From Hemileia vastatrix (taxonomy: Eukaryota > Basidiomycota > Pucciniomycetes > Pucciniales > Zaghouaniaceae): DNA of 64,000 nucleotides. Position numbers and translations under genes: made by a program. The stretch's first letter is position 1. Every line of letters begins with the position of its first letter. The stretch spans positions 12,274,498 through 12,338,497 of the forward strand of contig JASXTE010000017.1 of NCBI GenBank assembly GCA_030280995.1, written 5' to 3'. Positions 45,841 through 55,834 of the stretch are shown in pieces. The notes below the pieces were generated by a model that searched no databases, was not told the origin of the DNA, and saw nothing but the letters and a program-made list of their open reading frames with translations.

Positions 45841-46469
45841 TCAATTAACTTTATCTTCTTTCTTTACCTTGTTGATTCTTTGAATCAACTTATGACTGAT
45901 TTGAAATGAGCAACCAAAATGTGTTAAATCTTGACAGGATTCCAAACCAGGAGGAGCTTTGGTCGTTTGATGATTATCCTTAGAAGAATTCCAAATAGTT
46001 TTGATGATACCATTTCCAAAACCAAAATCAATGATGCACCGGTGGTCTGGAAAATATAAGCCATGTCCTTTTATTTTAGCTGGAGATGGTATTGGTTGGC
46101 CAGTTATTGGATTGATATATGAGAATATACCAAAAGTAAGAAAATTGGCGTCATTCCTATCAATATGAATCCTATTTTGGAATCCAGAATGAGTGATAAT
46201 AACATTAGAAAATAAAAGATATTTGTGGTTGATATCTTCCCGTTCGGAGTCACACCAATTCGGTATTCCAACTTTGGTTGCAAGCTCATGATTTTTTTCA
46301 AATGCTTTATTATAGAGCTTTTTGAGTCCAAGAGCAAGAAAAGAGTTAAAGGAAGGTAGAGCGTCCCATAAGCAAAAACCTTCATCTTTTTGAGCTTTAG
46401 TGATATTCTTGACCAACAAATATATGCCTAGATAATAATCAGATAAGAGTTTCAGAATCCTTATCCTCT
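45841..46469 (-). CDS. TET/JBP-like 2OG-Fe(II) dioxygenase, 3' exon of H3 (partial)
   Basis: The exon reads from an acceptor-like TATTTAG at about 46470 to TAA at 45841. Motifs: an upstream helical segment (LPSFNSFLALGLKKLY), then HID (HxD iron ligands, 46159-46167), FLTFGIFSYINP, GHGLYFPDHR, IDFG, IWN, a distal His (DNHQTT, 45970-45972), and FGCSFQISHKLIQRI. This is the arrangement of the fungal Tet-like 2OG-Fe(II) oxygenase family, whose characterised relatives oxidise 5-methylcytosine or thymine in DNA. Substrate here is unknown. The exon has no stops. The 5' exons were not resolved because 46480-46830 is repetitive, so the gene may be incomplete. Identification is by motif memory, not a search. 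Confidence 0.62.
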
Positions 46470-46479
46470 AAATATGCAA

Positions 46480-46840
46480 TATAAAAATGTGAAATAAGAT
46501 GAATGAAATTTTGAAAAAAGGCTCAACTTCAAAGGTCAAAATCTCAGAAACCACTGAAGCTAACTCAAAACTGTTTGTGGGAAATGAGAGATATGCTTTA
46601 GTAGAATCTTCAGTTAAAGGAAATGTGATTTAAATAAACCTAACCCTAATTTGTTACATAAAAAAATGAAATAAAGATTTAAATTGGGAAAAAAAGGCTC
46701 AACTTTAACGGTCAATATCTCAGCAACCACTGAATCAAATTCAAATCTGTTTGTAGGAAATGAAAGGTAGCCTTCAGAAGAATCTTCAGTAAAAAGAAAA
46801 TTAGATTTGAATAAACCTAACCCTAATTCCGAGTCTGATT
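46480..46840. repeat. Two ~165-bp units upstream of the H3 oxygenase exon
   Basis: Copies at about 46515-46650 and 46695-46830 share AAAGGCTCAACTT, CAGAAACCACTGAA, CTGTTTGT and CCTAACCCTAAT motifs. Same unit as in H1 (11060-11700). Confidence 0.6.
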
Positions 46841-47630
46841 TTCAAAATTTTACAAAAACTTGAAAAGTGGTAATGAAAATGAGATCAAAAGGAGTTTAAT
46901 AAGTTCACTTTTATCCAGATAAGGGTCATACATAAATTTAAGTATGAAGTTTTCATAAAAGGAATGTGATATCATATAGATATGAAAAAAGGAGATGAAA
47001 CTTACCTTGATTGAAAAGTAGGAAAAATAGAGTGAGAAAGATTGATGTTGGAATTGTGGCCAAATTGAATATGGAGTAAGTGAAATGCATAAAGAATCTG
47101 CAATATATGTGTTTCAATGAAATGGAGCCAAAAAAAAGTGAAATAGAGGAAAGGGGGGATAATGACCATGCCAAGGAAGGATGAAGAGTAGGGTGATGGA
47201 GCTAAAAAAGAAAGTAAAGAGGGAGAGAAAAAAAAGGTTAATTTTACCATTGAAATCAAAAATAACCACTTACAAAAAAAATAAAATAAACAGAAAAAAA
47301 ACAAAAAAAATTATAATTAGTAATCAAAAAATCAAAAAAAAAGATTGAAATGACTTACTTGAAGAGATGAGATGACAAAATAAATGAAACCAAATTGTTT
47401 CAGGGATGTTGGAGGAGAATAGGAAAAAGATATGAGTGATGAATGAAAAAATAAATTACTGACAAAATATGCGATTTCATGATGAGCTGGTGAAAGAAAA
47501 CCAATGAGCCATCCAAAAAAAGATATTCACTGTAAATTCCAAAAAAAAAATGAATATGAAACAAACCAAAATACAAAACCAAGTGAATAAAGTACACAAA
47601 GAGGACATTTGGAGAGTACAAAAAAATAAT
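46841..47630. other. H3 spacer, purine-rich in part
   Basis: Between the oxygenase and transposase genes (both minus strand). A/G-rich sequence at 46980-47240 is homologous to H1 11860-12110. Splice-like or promoter elements for the oxygenase could lie here but none is clear. Confidence 0.45.
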
Positions 47631-48944
47631 TTAAATGGGTGGTGAAGAGAAATGTTGGAGAGTAATAGGCATAATGGCAGAGCATATGCTGGTTGAATGA
47701 ATGTTTTGTGATTCAAGGGAGGGGAGAGCTGGTGCTGGTTCAGGATCCTCTTCTTCATAAAGATCATTCCACTCATCCTTTAAGTCAGCTAGGATATTGT
47801 GGAGCATAATGCAAGTCATGATCCAATGATTTGCAGTTTTGATCTCCAATTTTTTTTGAAATTGGATTCTGAGCTCCCGAAGACTAGAAAATTGTCCCTT
47901 TAAAATACCTATAACATGTTCAATTCTTACTCTTGATTGGGCAAGGTGATAATTAAAGGCAGTTTTGGGGTCACTTTCTAAACTTGCACCACGTAAAGCA
48001 GGTATAATGTACTTTCCACTTGCATATGCTGAGTCTGCAAGGAGGTACTGAGATTTGTCAAAGTATGAGTCAGGGGTTTGAGAAATCCTCATTCTTTTGA
48101 AGACAGAAGAGTCATGACATGCACCAGGGCAGCCACTATGAAAAGCAATAAATTTTTTATTGACATCGCATACAAGTTGAACAGCAATAGAGTATCTAGA
48201 AAGAAGATAAAAATTTAGTATATGAAGAATGAGAAATCGGAGAAGATTTTGAAGAAACCTTTTTTTGTGATCAAAATAATGGTTGCCATCATGAGAAGGC
48301 TTTTAACTCAAAGGTATAGTTGTGCCATCAACAAATCCTACACAGCCAGGGAAACCTTCAGCTTGCATTACTTGAGAGGATTCAAGTTGCTGTTCTGGAG
48401 TTGGCCAAGAAAGTGTTTAAGACCTGAGGGAAAGGATAGCAATCATACAGCGCTTGGTTTATAATATCACAGTACCATATCCTATGTTAAAGAGATTATC
48501 CAAACATCTTACAGCAGCACTGTTTCCATTTGAGCCAAAGCAACATAGTGCAACAGAAAGTTGGATGGCAGTATTACACTGTTTGTTATGGGAATTGTTA
48601 TGAAAGATAGGATGATCGGAGATGAGTTGATCAAGTTTGAACAAAGAATTGGGAGAAGTTCTAAAAAGTTAAGTGAAGTTTAAATGAGGAATGTTGAGAA
48701 TGGATGCCAGATCATATTGGGGATCATGATAAAGATTTGGCCCCCTGGTGATGATGTAATGCTTTTTGGAAAGAAAACACATATAAGCTAAAGCATCTTC
48801 CAAATCAGAGTCAGATTTATAGTAAAGAACTAAAAGAAAAGTAATAGCATTCATTGTTGAGTGAAGTAGCTTCCTAGTAGAGAGGTGTTTCATTGTTGCC
48901 GGTGGAAGGGTTATGTGATGAGGGAAGTGGGAATTAACCGCCAA
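47631..48944 (-). pseudogene. Harbinger-type DDE transposase of H3
   Basis: Two parts: an N-terminal part (48944-48669, then 48644-48459) with DLEDALAYM, LFRTSPNSLFKLDQL and LCCFGSNGNSAAV, and a catalytic part. The catalytic part has FPGCVGFVDGTTIPL (first Asp), an intron at about 48197-48261 (GTTTCT to TTCTAG) between HKKR and YSIAVQL, GCPGACHDSSVF, YLLADSAYASGKYIIP (second Asp) and IEHVIGILKGQF (Glu). These are the PIF/Harbinger DDE_Tnp_4 landmarks. Stops: 48669, 48459, 48417-48419 and 48303-48305. The region 48945-49273 is the subterminal/terminal repeat. Dead copy, but the only H element that shows what the autonomous transposase looked like. Confidence 0.8.
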
Positions 48945-49273
48945 ATGTGCAGGCAGGGTGTGTAGATAGAAAAAAAACTTAAGTGTTTGCCACCAAAATT
49001 AAGTATCATAGAGTGAGGAAAGACTTAAGAATGGCATCAGCAATTATGAGTCATGTGACTTTCTTGCAAATCCATCATGGATGAGATGAGTTTGGGATCA
49101 GGAATTAGGAATGGAAATTGGGATATAAGAGGCGGGATAATGCATTATCATGGACTCCTTATCCACTAGCCCCAGGGCTAGTGGATAAGAATCTTCCACA
49201 ATTAATAATGTCTGATCCCGGAAAAAAAAATTCCTGATCCCTAATTGCAGATCCCTGAACATTGATACCCCCT

Positions 49274-51356
49274 AATACCTATATGATATGCATTATAAAA
49301 GTTTCCTTTTGAGCTTTGGACCATTGTTCAGAAGGACACTTTTGACCAAGTGTGTATCACCTTCACTTTAATGGTTAGCCAACAATCAAATACAATAGAC
49401 ATTAGCAAAAATATTTCCATCCACTTAAACATCAATTGAAGTTTCCTCCAAAACAATGGTCTGTTTCTGAGAAGGACACTTTTAAATTTCAAATAAACTA
49501 TGTATTATATATATACCTTTGTATCTTTTATAAATTATAAAGAATTATTGTTCACAAAATCAAATATTGTGTGGACTGGTTAAAAAGAAACTTTTATAAA
49601 CCAATAACTCTTGATTTTATGTTTCCAGAAAGTATTTGACTGATGATCAGAACCATGTTTTTTCCAGTAGGTGATATAAAGTATCAAAAAGGCTGTAAAA
49701 GATTCAATTTTAAAATTAATAGATTTTAAAACCTTTGAAAATCAAGGGTATTAATTTTTTTGTTCTACCCATAATTATGCTAGAGTAGTTATTGAGTAAT
49801 TAATCAATGTGTTACTTAAGAAATAAAATATTTAAAATACAAATGTGATGAATTTTGAAGAATGAATTATTATTTTACAACTCCTAAGATTTTCCTAAAT
49901 TTTATACATGTTAATGGCCTTAGTGAAGAAAATTATGATATCACAGTTTTCACATATGTATAACATAATATTTTATTTTTCTTTATAATAATATTATGAA
50001 TTTTTTATTACCAGTTTATTATCTATGATTGGGGTATTGCTGAATCTTTTGTGCCAAGTTCATCTGGAATAATGTTATACTTTGATCATAACAATAAAAG
50101 GATATTTGGAAGCTCAATATATTTATTATATGTTAAGAAAATATTACTCTTTCCTTTTCATATATTAAATGGCTTAATGCTCTTTTTCTCATAATAATTG
50201 TGGGGTTCAATATTCTTTCCATTATATTATTATTCTTTAAGGTAGTATTATTTTGTGTACCAAAGATATAGGACTGATTTTTTTATCATGAATAACAATA
50301 AATCAATAAAATGCGTTTTTCAATTATGAGATTAATTTTTTAAATACAATTAAAAAACAGTGGTATCTGGAATTACATGGCACCAAGTACCCTTCTGAGC
50401 ATTGGCTGATGCTGAGGAAGACAATTTTATAAAGCATATCAGTAAGTGTATAAGTCTGCAGAGTATGGGTAGCTTAAAATATCAAAGTGTTCTTTTCATA
50501 AATGGAACATTGCTCAGGAGGGCACTAAAGGTTCTGTGCAATAGGATGGAAAGTTATTTGCTAATGTCCATGGTATTTGATTTTTGGCTAACCATAAAAG
50601 TGAAGGTGTTACAGACTGAGTCAAAAGTGTCCTTCTGAATGGTGGTTTGACCCTCAAAAGGAAACTTTTATAATGCATATTATCAAGGTGTTGAATGTAT
50701 ACATATCTGTCTTTTATTCATTAAAAAGTCTCCTCTTCAGAAGGACACTTTTGACCAAGTCTGTGACACCTTAAATTTAATGTTTTACTAATGTTCATGT
50801 ACCAAGGCTATAAAAAGAGCTCATGTCATTTACAGTATTTAATGTGTTTACCTGAACATTTGTCCATCACTAAGAAAGAAAAATTTATAAACTTTAATGA
50901 TAAAATGGTTATATATAATACCTTTATGATGTGCAATGTAAAAGTCTCCTTCTGCACATTAGACAGTCCTTCAGAAGGACACTTTTAACCAAGTCTGAAA
51001 CACCTTCACTTTAATGATAAGCCAACAATCAAATATCATGGTCATTAGAAAAATTCTTTCCATCCTATTTCAAAGAACCTAAAGTGTCAACCTGAGAAAT
51101 AGTCCATTGCTATGAAGGACAATTTTAAAAGGCATATCATCTTGGTATTAAATGTATATATGTGTTACTTTTCTGCATTATTAAAATCATTTTACACCAC
51201 ATAAATATTGTGTGGAAAGGTTAATAAGATGCTTGTTTGACCCCTTCAATTTTAGACTATTGCCTTGCAGAAAGTACTTGACTGATGGTCAAAAAATTAT
51301 TTGTGCCAGTGTGTAAAATGAAGCATCAACAAGGCTGTGAAAGGTCCAATTTGTTC
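49274..51356. repeat. R1 tandem array, second part
   Basis: Resumes in mid-unit (AATACCTATATGATATGC) and continues with the same hairpins (for example around 50740 and 50945-50990) until H2. One full unit plus parts. No gene. Confidence 0.75.
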
Positions 51357-51632
51357 ATTAGGGGGTTTCAGTTCTGGAAAATCCGCACTTATCTAAGTGC
51401 AGATTTCCAAAACAAACTAGCCCCAATACTGGTGGATTTCAAAAGTGAAAAAAGTCACTTATTTCACTCAAATCCGCACTTTCTCAATCAAAAGTGCTGA
51501 TTTCACCATCAAGTCCCATTTCACTGATTTTTCAGCATTATCCCATTCATACGCAGCACTCTGCAGCATAACACTTCATAACTCAAAACATCGTACATCA
51601 TTTACATCTTCATATCATATCATATAAGAGTT

Positions 51633-52016
51633 ATGCCTTCCTCACTTTCAAATCATGATAAATTACATAAAGAAATAACTTTCATGGCTCTTGAACTGCG
51701 CTTGGACTCTGATTCCAATTCTGATTCTGATCTAGAAGAAGATTTTGTCTTTTTATCAAAAATGGCCATGAAACGTTACCTTCTTCCCAGAAAGCTTCAA
51801 GTACTTCATAACCCCAAGTACACCATCCAAACACTTCTTAACCTATCTACACCCAGTTTTAGACAGCTGTTCAGGACTTCTCAGGAATGTTTCCTTAAAT
51901 TGCTTGAGCTTATTCAGGATCAACCCATATTTCACAATAATTCTCAAAAAGAACAACGACATCCTTCAATTCAATTGGTCATCACACTATGTTGTTTGGG
52001 TTCAAATGGTAACTGT
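51633..52016 (+). pseudogene. N-terminal fragment of the H-type transposase (H2)
   Basis: Starts MPSSLSN and runs through the acidic DSDSNSDSDLEEDF segment, YLLPRK, FRTSQECFLKLLELIQDQP and LCCLGSNGNC, where homology to the H3 transposase ends. The DDE core is deleted and the frame runs on into non-coding sequence. The open part is free of stops. Confidence 0.7.
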
Positions 52017-52199
52017 GTTTTCTTTCATCAACTCAACATGAAATCACATATTTTCAGCAAACACATATTTTTTCAGTCACTCTCTTTTTTTTCTTCACTC
52101 ATATCCGTTTTCTCCTCTCTTCCTACATCACTCAAACAATTTCACTTATATTTCTTTTTTCTCAACTCATCTCTCCAGGTAAGTCATTTTATCTTTTTT

Positions 52200-52690
52200 A
52201 CTTAATTTTTTGCTATTTTTTTTTTTTTGGTTTTTTGGGGGGTTTTTTTTTTTGTAAGTGGTTTTTTTTAAATTTATGGGTAAAATTAACCTTTTTCTCT
52301 CTCTCTCTCTCTCCCCCTCTCTTCTCTCATTTATCCTATTCTTTATCCCCCCTTGGCCTGGGCTTTTTCCCACCTTTACCCTCTCCTTGGAATGGATACA
52401 TCCCCCTTTCCCCCCTTTGGCTGCCTTATTCCCCCCTCCTTGGCTCACTCTAACCTCCCTTTTCTCCATCTTTGGTCTCATCTATCCCTTTCTCCCCCTT
52501 GTTGGTGTCCTCATTTCCGCCCCTCATTCCTCTCCAACCCCCCTCCAAATCCCCTCCAAACCACCCTCCAAACTCTCCCAATTACCCCCTCCAACCCCCC
52601 TTCAATCCGTTCCTAACCCCCCTCCTATCCCCCTCAAAACCCTCCCAATCCCCCCCTCAATCCCCCCTACCCCCCCTCAATGTTACTTAA
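52200..52690 (+). repeat. Long polypyrimidine tract with (CT)n
   Basis: About 490 bp almost wholly C and T on the plus strand, including a CT run at about 52297-52316 and C-rich CCCCTCCAAACC-type repeats to 52680. Homologous but shorter purine/pyrimidine-biased stretches occur in H1 and H3. Open frames here are composition artefacts. Confidence 0.8.
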
Positions 52691-52756
52691 CAATTCGCTA
52701 ACAAATCGTTAATTTAATGTTTTTCTCCTAGTCAAATATTTCTTGAAATTTGAAGA

Positions 52757-53108
52757 CGTGTACCCTGATCTTCAGCCGAAGATCAGGGTACACCATGGTA
52801 TTTTTTCCTGCAAAAATGTGTTCAGTGATATTTGAAGAGGTGGAACTTCATCTTCAGCCAAACATCAGAGTCCACCATTGTATATTGGCCTTGATAAAAA
52901 TTGTATCAGAGATTTTGAGAAGTGTACCCTGATCTTTGCACAAAGATCAGGGTACACATGAGTGGGTTTACCACTATATTGTTTCCTTTCAACACATTGT
53001 TCTTAAAAATTGAAAAGGTGTACCTTGATCTAAAAGCAAAGATCAGGGTAAACATGTGTATTTTTGCTTCTATTCAAAATGTTTATGAAATTTGTAAAGG
53101 TGTACCTG
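52757..53108. repeat. Tandem hairpin array inside H2
   Basis: Four units of about 80-100 bp, each with a 36-bp hairpin of the form GTGTACCCTGATCTT ... AAGATCAGGGTACAC (about 52757, 52840, 52920, 53017), and a fifth partial copy at about 53099. The array stops exactly where the oxygenase homology begins. Confidence 0.8.
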
Positions 53109-53427
53109 AATTTTCACATATATTAATCCTATCACTGGACAACCTATTCCGTCACCTGCAATAATTAAAGGACATGGATTATATTTCCCGGATCATAGAT
53201 GTATAATCGATTTTGGATTAGGAAATGGAATCATTGAAACAGTTTGGAATTCTTCTTACAATAATCACCCAACCACAAAGGCTCCTCCAGGTTAGGAATC
53301 TTGTCAAGACTTCACACATTTTGGTTGCTCTTTCCAGATAAGTCAAAAGTTAATCCAACGAATAAACAAGTTAAAAAAAGAAGAAAAAGGTAATAAATTT
53401 AAAAATTCTTTAGGTAGATCTAAATAG
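53109..53427 (+). pseudogene. 3' fragment of the TET/JBP-like oxygenase (H2)
   Basis: Reads IFTYINPITGQPIPS, GHGLYFPDHR, IDFGLGNG, a distal His (NNHPTT), then FGCSFQISQKLIQRI and a Lys-rich tail to TAG at 53425-53427. Very close to H3 in sequence. The half with the HxD iron ligands is absent, replaced by the hairpin array, and a TAG interrupts after KAPPG. Inactive. Confidence 0.68.
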
Positions 53428-54172
53428 TATGGGGATTCGTAGAGTCACCTAATATTTAATACTCTTCCATAAACTTTTAATAAATAAATATGATATTTCA
53501 ATTTATGAAATTAAAGTAATGGGCCAACAACCATGTGTTGTATAAAAGGTTATCATGATAACATTAATTTGTTTCATGGGGTTCCTCTAGCCTATACCTG
53601 TGGAAAGTCCCAAACCTAGTTTCTAGACTTGATCTGCATTTTGGCATGAGGAATTGTCATTACTTTAAAAGTAGTAAATATGACATATCTTATTTATATA
53701 TTAATTAATTTATGTAATTATATCAAATTTTGATGACTTTCACCCTTTACTTCAATAAAATGCAGTGGAGGGTATTGCCAATTTTTTAAATCTGACATGT
53801 GAAATTGATGACTTAGAAAAATTTGGTGGTACCCACCCCTTGTTTCAATAAAATTTAAGGGGAGGTATTGCCAAATTTTCAAAAGAGATATTGAATTTTA
53901 TTGACTTAGAAGTATTTAGATAAGCCAACTTATTGACTTGAAAGTAAAGATAGAAAATTTTTATTATATTTTCAAATTTTTGTCAAAATAAAAAAATAAG
54001 CAAACTTATTGACTTGAATTTAAAGATTGAAAAATTGTATGATATTTTCAAAATTTTTTCAAAAATAACGTACTATATTCAAAAACTTTTATAAGTCAGA
54101 ATATAAGAAAATATTACCAAAAAGAAATCAAACAAAATTAAATCAACTAGAAAAACAATTTATCAATTGAAA
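53428..54172. other. H2 region between convergent genes
   Basis: Contains the conserved block (53570-53620: TTTCATGGGGTTCCTCTAGC onward) and two of the ~95-bp units (53750-53880) found in H1 and H3, then AT-rich spacer. Confidence 0.55.
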
Positions 54173-55486
54173 AGGTCAAGTAATTTTTTAATGTCCTCAT
54201 AAGATTGGCCATTTTTTACACATTCCATAATGAAATCTTTTTTTTAAAAACTCTCTTGTTTTTCCAATTCACAAGTAGCCATTTCTTTTTGAAATTGAAG
54301 GTCATTTACTCTTTCCATCTGCTCTGCCTCAAATTTTTTTTCTTCCAAATCTAAGGCTTGCTGATCTTTCCTTAGCATATGATCAAACTTCATCTTCTCA
54401 AAGTCAAGGGCATTTTTCGCAATAGTTGATTTTTCTGAGAAAATTAAATTGAAATAAATAAATAAATGAGTTAATGATTAAGATATATAGTAAACAAATC
54501 TTACTTATATCTTTCTTTTCAAAATAATCCTCAAGGGAGCCAAATGAGCTTGTTGAAGTATTACCACATTTTAATAGATGGTTCAAGTTCATTGAAGTTG
54601 AGGCTCAACACTTTAGTTTGGAGCTTGAGCAAGAGGCTTCAGGAAGTTCTTCTAAAGCAGCTTCTAAAGTGGGATTCACATTTCCAGAATCAAGATTATT
54701 TAATGGAGATTGAGTTTGAGTAGGAGGAGACTAGAATGAAAGAGAAATTCAGAGAAGAATTGAAGAAAAAACAAAAAATAAACATACATTTAAATTTTGG
54801 GCCTCTGAGGATTCAGATCTGCTGCAATATAATTGTTCTGCTTGATAGTCGGGATCATCTTCAGCTGAACTATGGTTAGAAGGTGGAGGGGATTGGACTC
54901 CTTCAAGTAAAGGTGTGTCAGGAGGATTATAGGAAGGTTTGGATACAGAGGGTATATCCTTAGTAGTATCGCGTAGAAAACAAGGGTTTACATCAACTCG
55001 GGAGCCAAAAAGATTATCCATTTCCTCATAGAAAGGACACATGACATTGAGCTTTTTGGAAACAGTAGTAATTCCAATCTCCAAATCATCATCGTCAATA
55101 CCAAAGCCAGTTTCATTTGCAGCATGATGAGCCTTTTTATATTTTGATTGGTAACTCTTAAATCTCTCCTTCATTTGTTTAGGATTGATATCGATTCTCC
55201 CCCTTGTTTTCTTCCTTACTTCATTGGCCATCAATAAGTAGCCATTAACCTTTGAAGAAGGTGGACGTCCAATACGAGTGGACTTTTCACATCCAAAACA
55301 TGCTTCAAAATTTGATTTTATTTTAAGGAAGTTGATTATGATGAGATAATCATCCTTTTTAAGCTGACCTGAACCTGACTTTGATTTTTCAGGTGTAGGG
55401 CTTGCTTTACAAGGAGACTTTTGTGACGAAGCAGATTTTTGAGTTACCTTTTGAGATTTGGAATGTCTGGAAGGCGTTATGAAACT
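54173..55486 (-). pseudogene. Myb/SANT-like accessory gene, H2 copy
   Basis: Best preserved of the three. The exon from about 55486 (acceptor GTTCTAG) encodes GQLKKDDYLIIINFLKI, GRPPSSKVNGYLLMANEV, SYQSKYKKAHHAANETGFG and MCPFYEEMDNLFGS without stops to a GTATGT donor at 54787. The next exon carries NHLLKCGNTSTSS and ends at GTAAG near 54504. The last exon (from about 54440) is a coiled coil ending LLDLFN, TGA at 54173-54175. Breaks: TGA at 54605-54607 where H1 has Trp, and TAA just before KKDFIMEC. The start codon aligned with H1 is ACG, so the true first exon is further upstream or lost. Confidence 0.7.
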
Positions 55487-55786
55487 AGAACATAACAAGA
55501 AAAAAGATTAAGAGGTAGAAGAAATAAGTAAAAAAGAATGTAAACATGCCTGGTCAAAATGTTGAAAATGTCAGGAAGGGGTGTGTGCCGAGGATTGATG
55601 GGTAGGTAGCAAGGAAGGTCAGTGTATCACATGTGATAGGGATGGTATGGGAAAGAAAGGGATGATGTGGCCAACATGTGGTTTTGAAAAAAAAATCACA
55701 AAATAAGTGCTGATTTGAGGTCAGAACTGACACCCATTTTTGAAATAAGTGACTTTTTTGCAAAATTTAAGTGCTGATTTGGTTTT

Positions 55787-55815
55787 AAATCCGCACTTAA
55801 GTTAAGTGCGGATTT
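55787..55815. promoter_or_regulatory. Perfect subterminal palindrome of H2
   Basis: 14-bp arms (AAATCCGCACTTAA and complement) around one G, beginning about 20 bp from the element end. Related palindromes lie next to the left ends of H1 (about 8601-8631) and H2 (about 51379-51407). Candidate binding site for the Myb/SANT protein or transposase. Confidence 0.6.
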
Positions 55816-55834
55816 GCCAGAACTGACATCCCCT

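Larger units (their letters stand above)
43628..49273. mobile_element. H3: Harbinger-like element with Myb/SANT, TET/JBP-like and transposase genes (left end truncated)
   Basis: The right end, read inward, is AGGGGGTATCAATGTTCAGG at 49273, similar in its first bases to the H1/H2 ends. At the left, R1 sequence passes directly into the Myb/SANT coding region, so the left terminal repeat is missing. The flanking R1 sequence does not join up cleanly, which points to a deletion. H3 is the only H copy with a recognisable DDE core and with the metal-binding motif of the oxygenase. Gene order and orientation equal those of H1. Confidence 0.75.
51360..55834. mobile_element. H2: complete Harbinger-like element, non-autonomous (4475 bp)
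   Basis: Ends AGGGGGTTTCAGTTCTGG and (inward) AGGGGATGTCAGTTCTGG, with ATT duplicated at 51357-51359 and 55835-55837. Removing H2 and one ATT restores the R1 unit (TTCATTAATAGG, compare ACATTAATAGG at 38671-38687), a clean empty-site test. Orientation is opposite to H1/H3: transposase fragment (+), oxygenase fragment (+), Myb/SANT gene (-). Confidence 0.9.

Noticed and set aside
52235..52701. Overlapping Pro/Ser/Leu-rich open frames on the plus strand
   Set aside because: They come from a purine-poor tract, where stop codons cannot form; three overlapping frames are open, with no other coding evidence.
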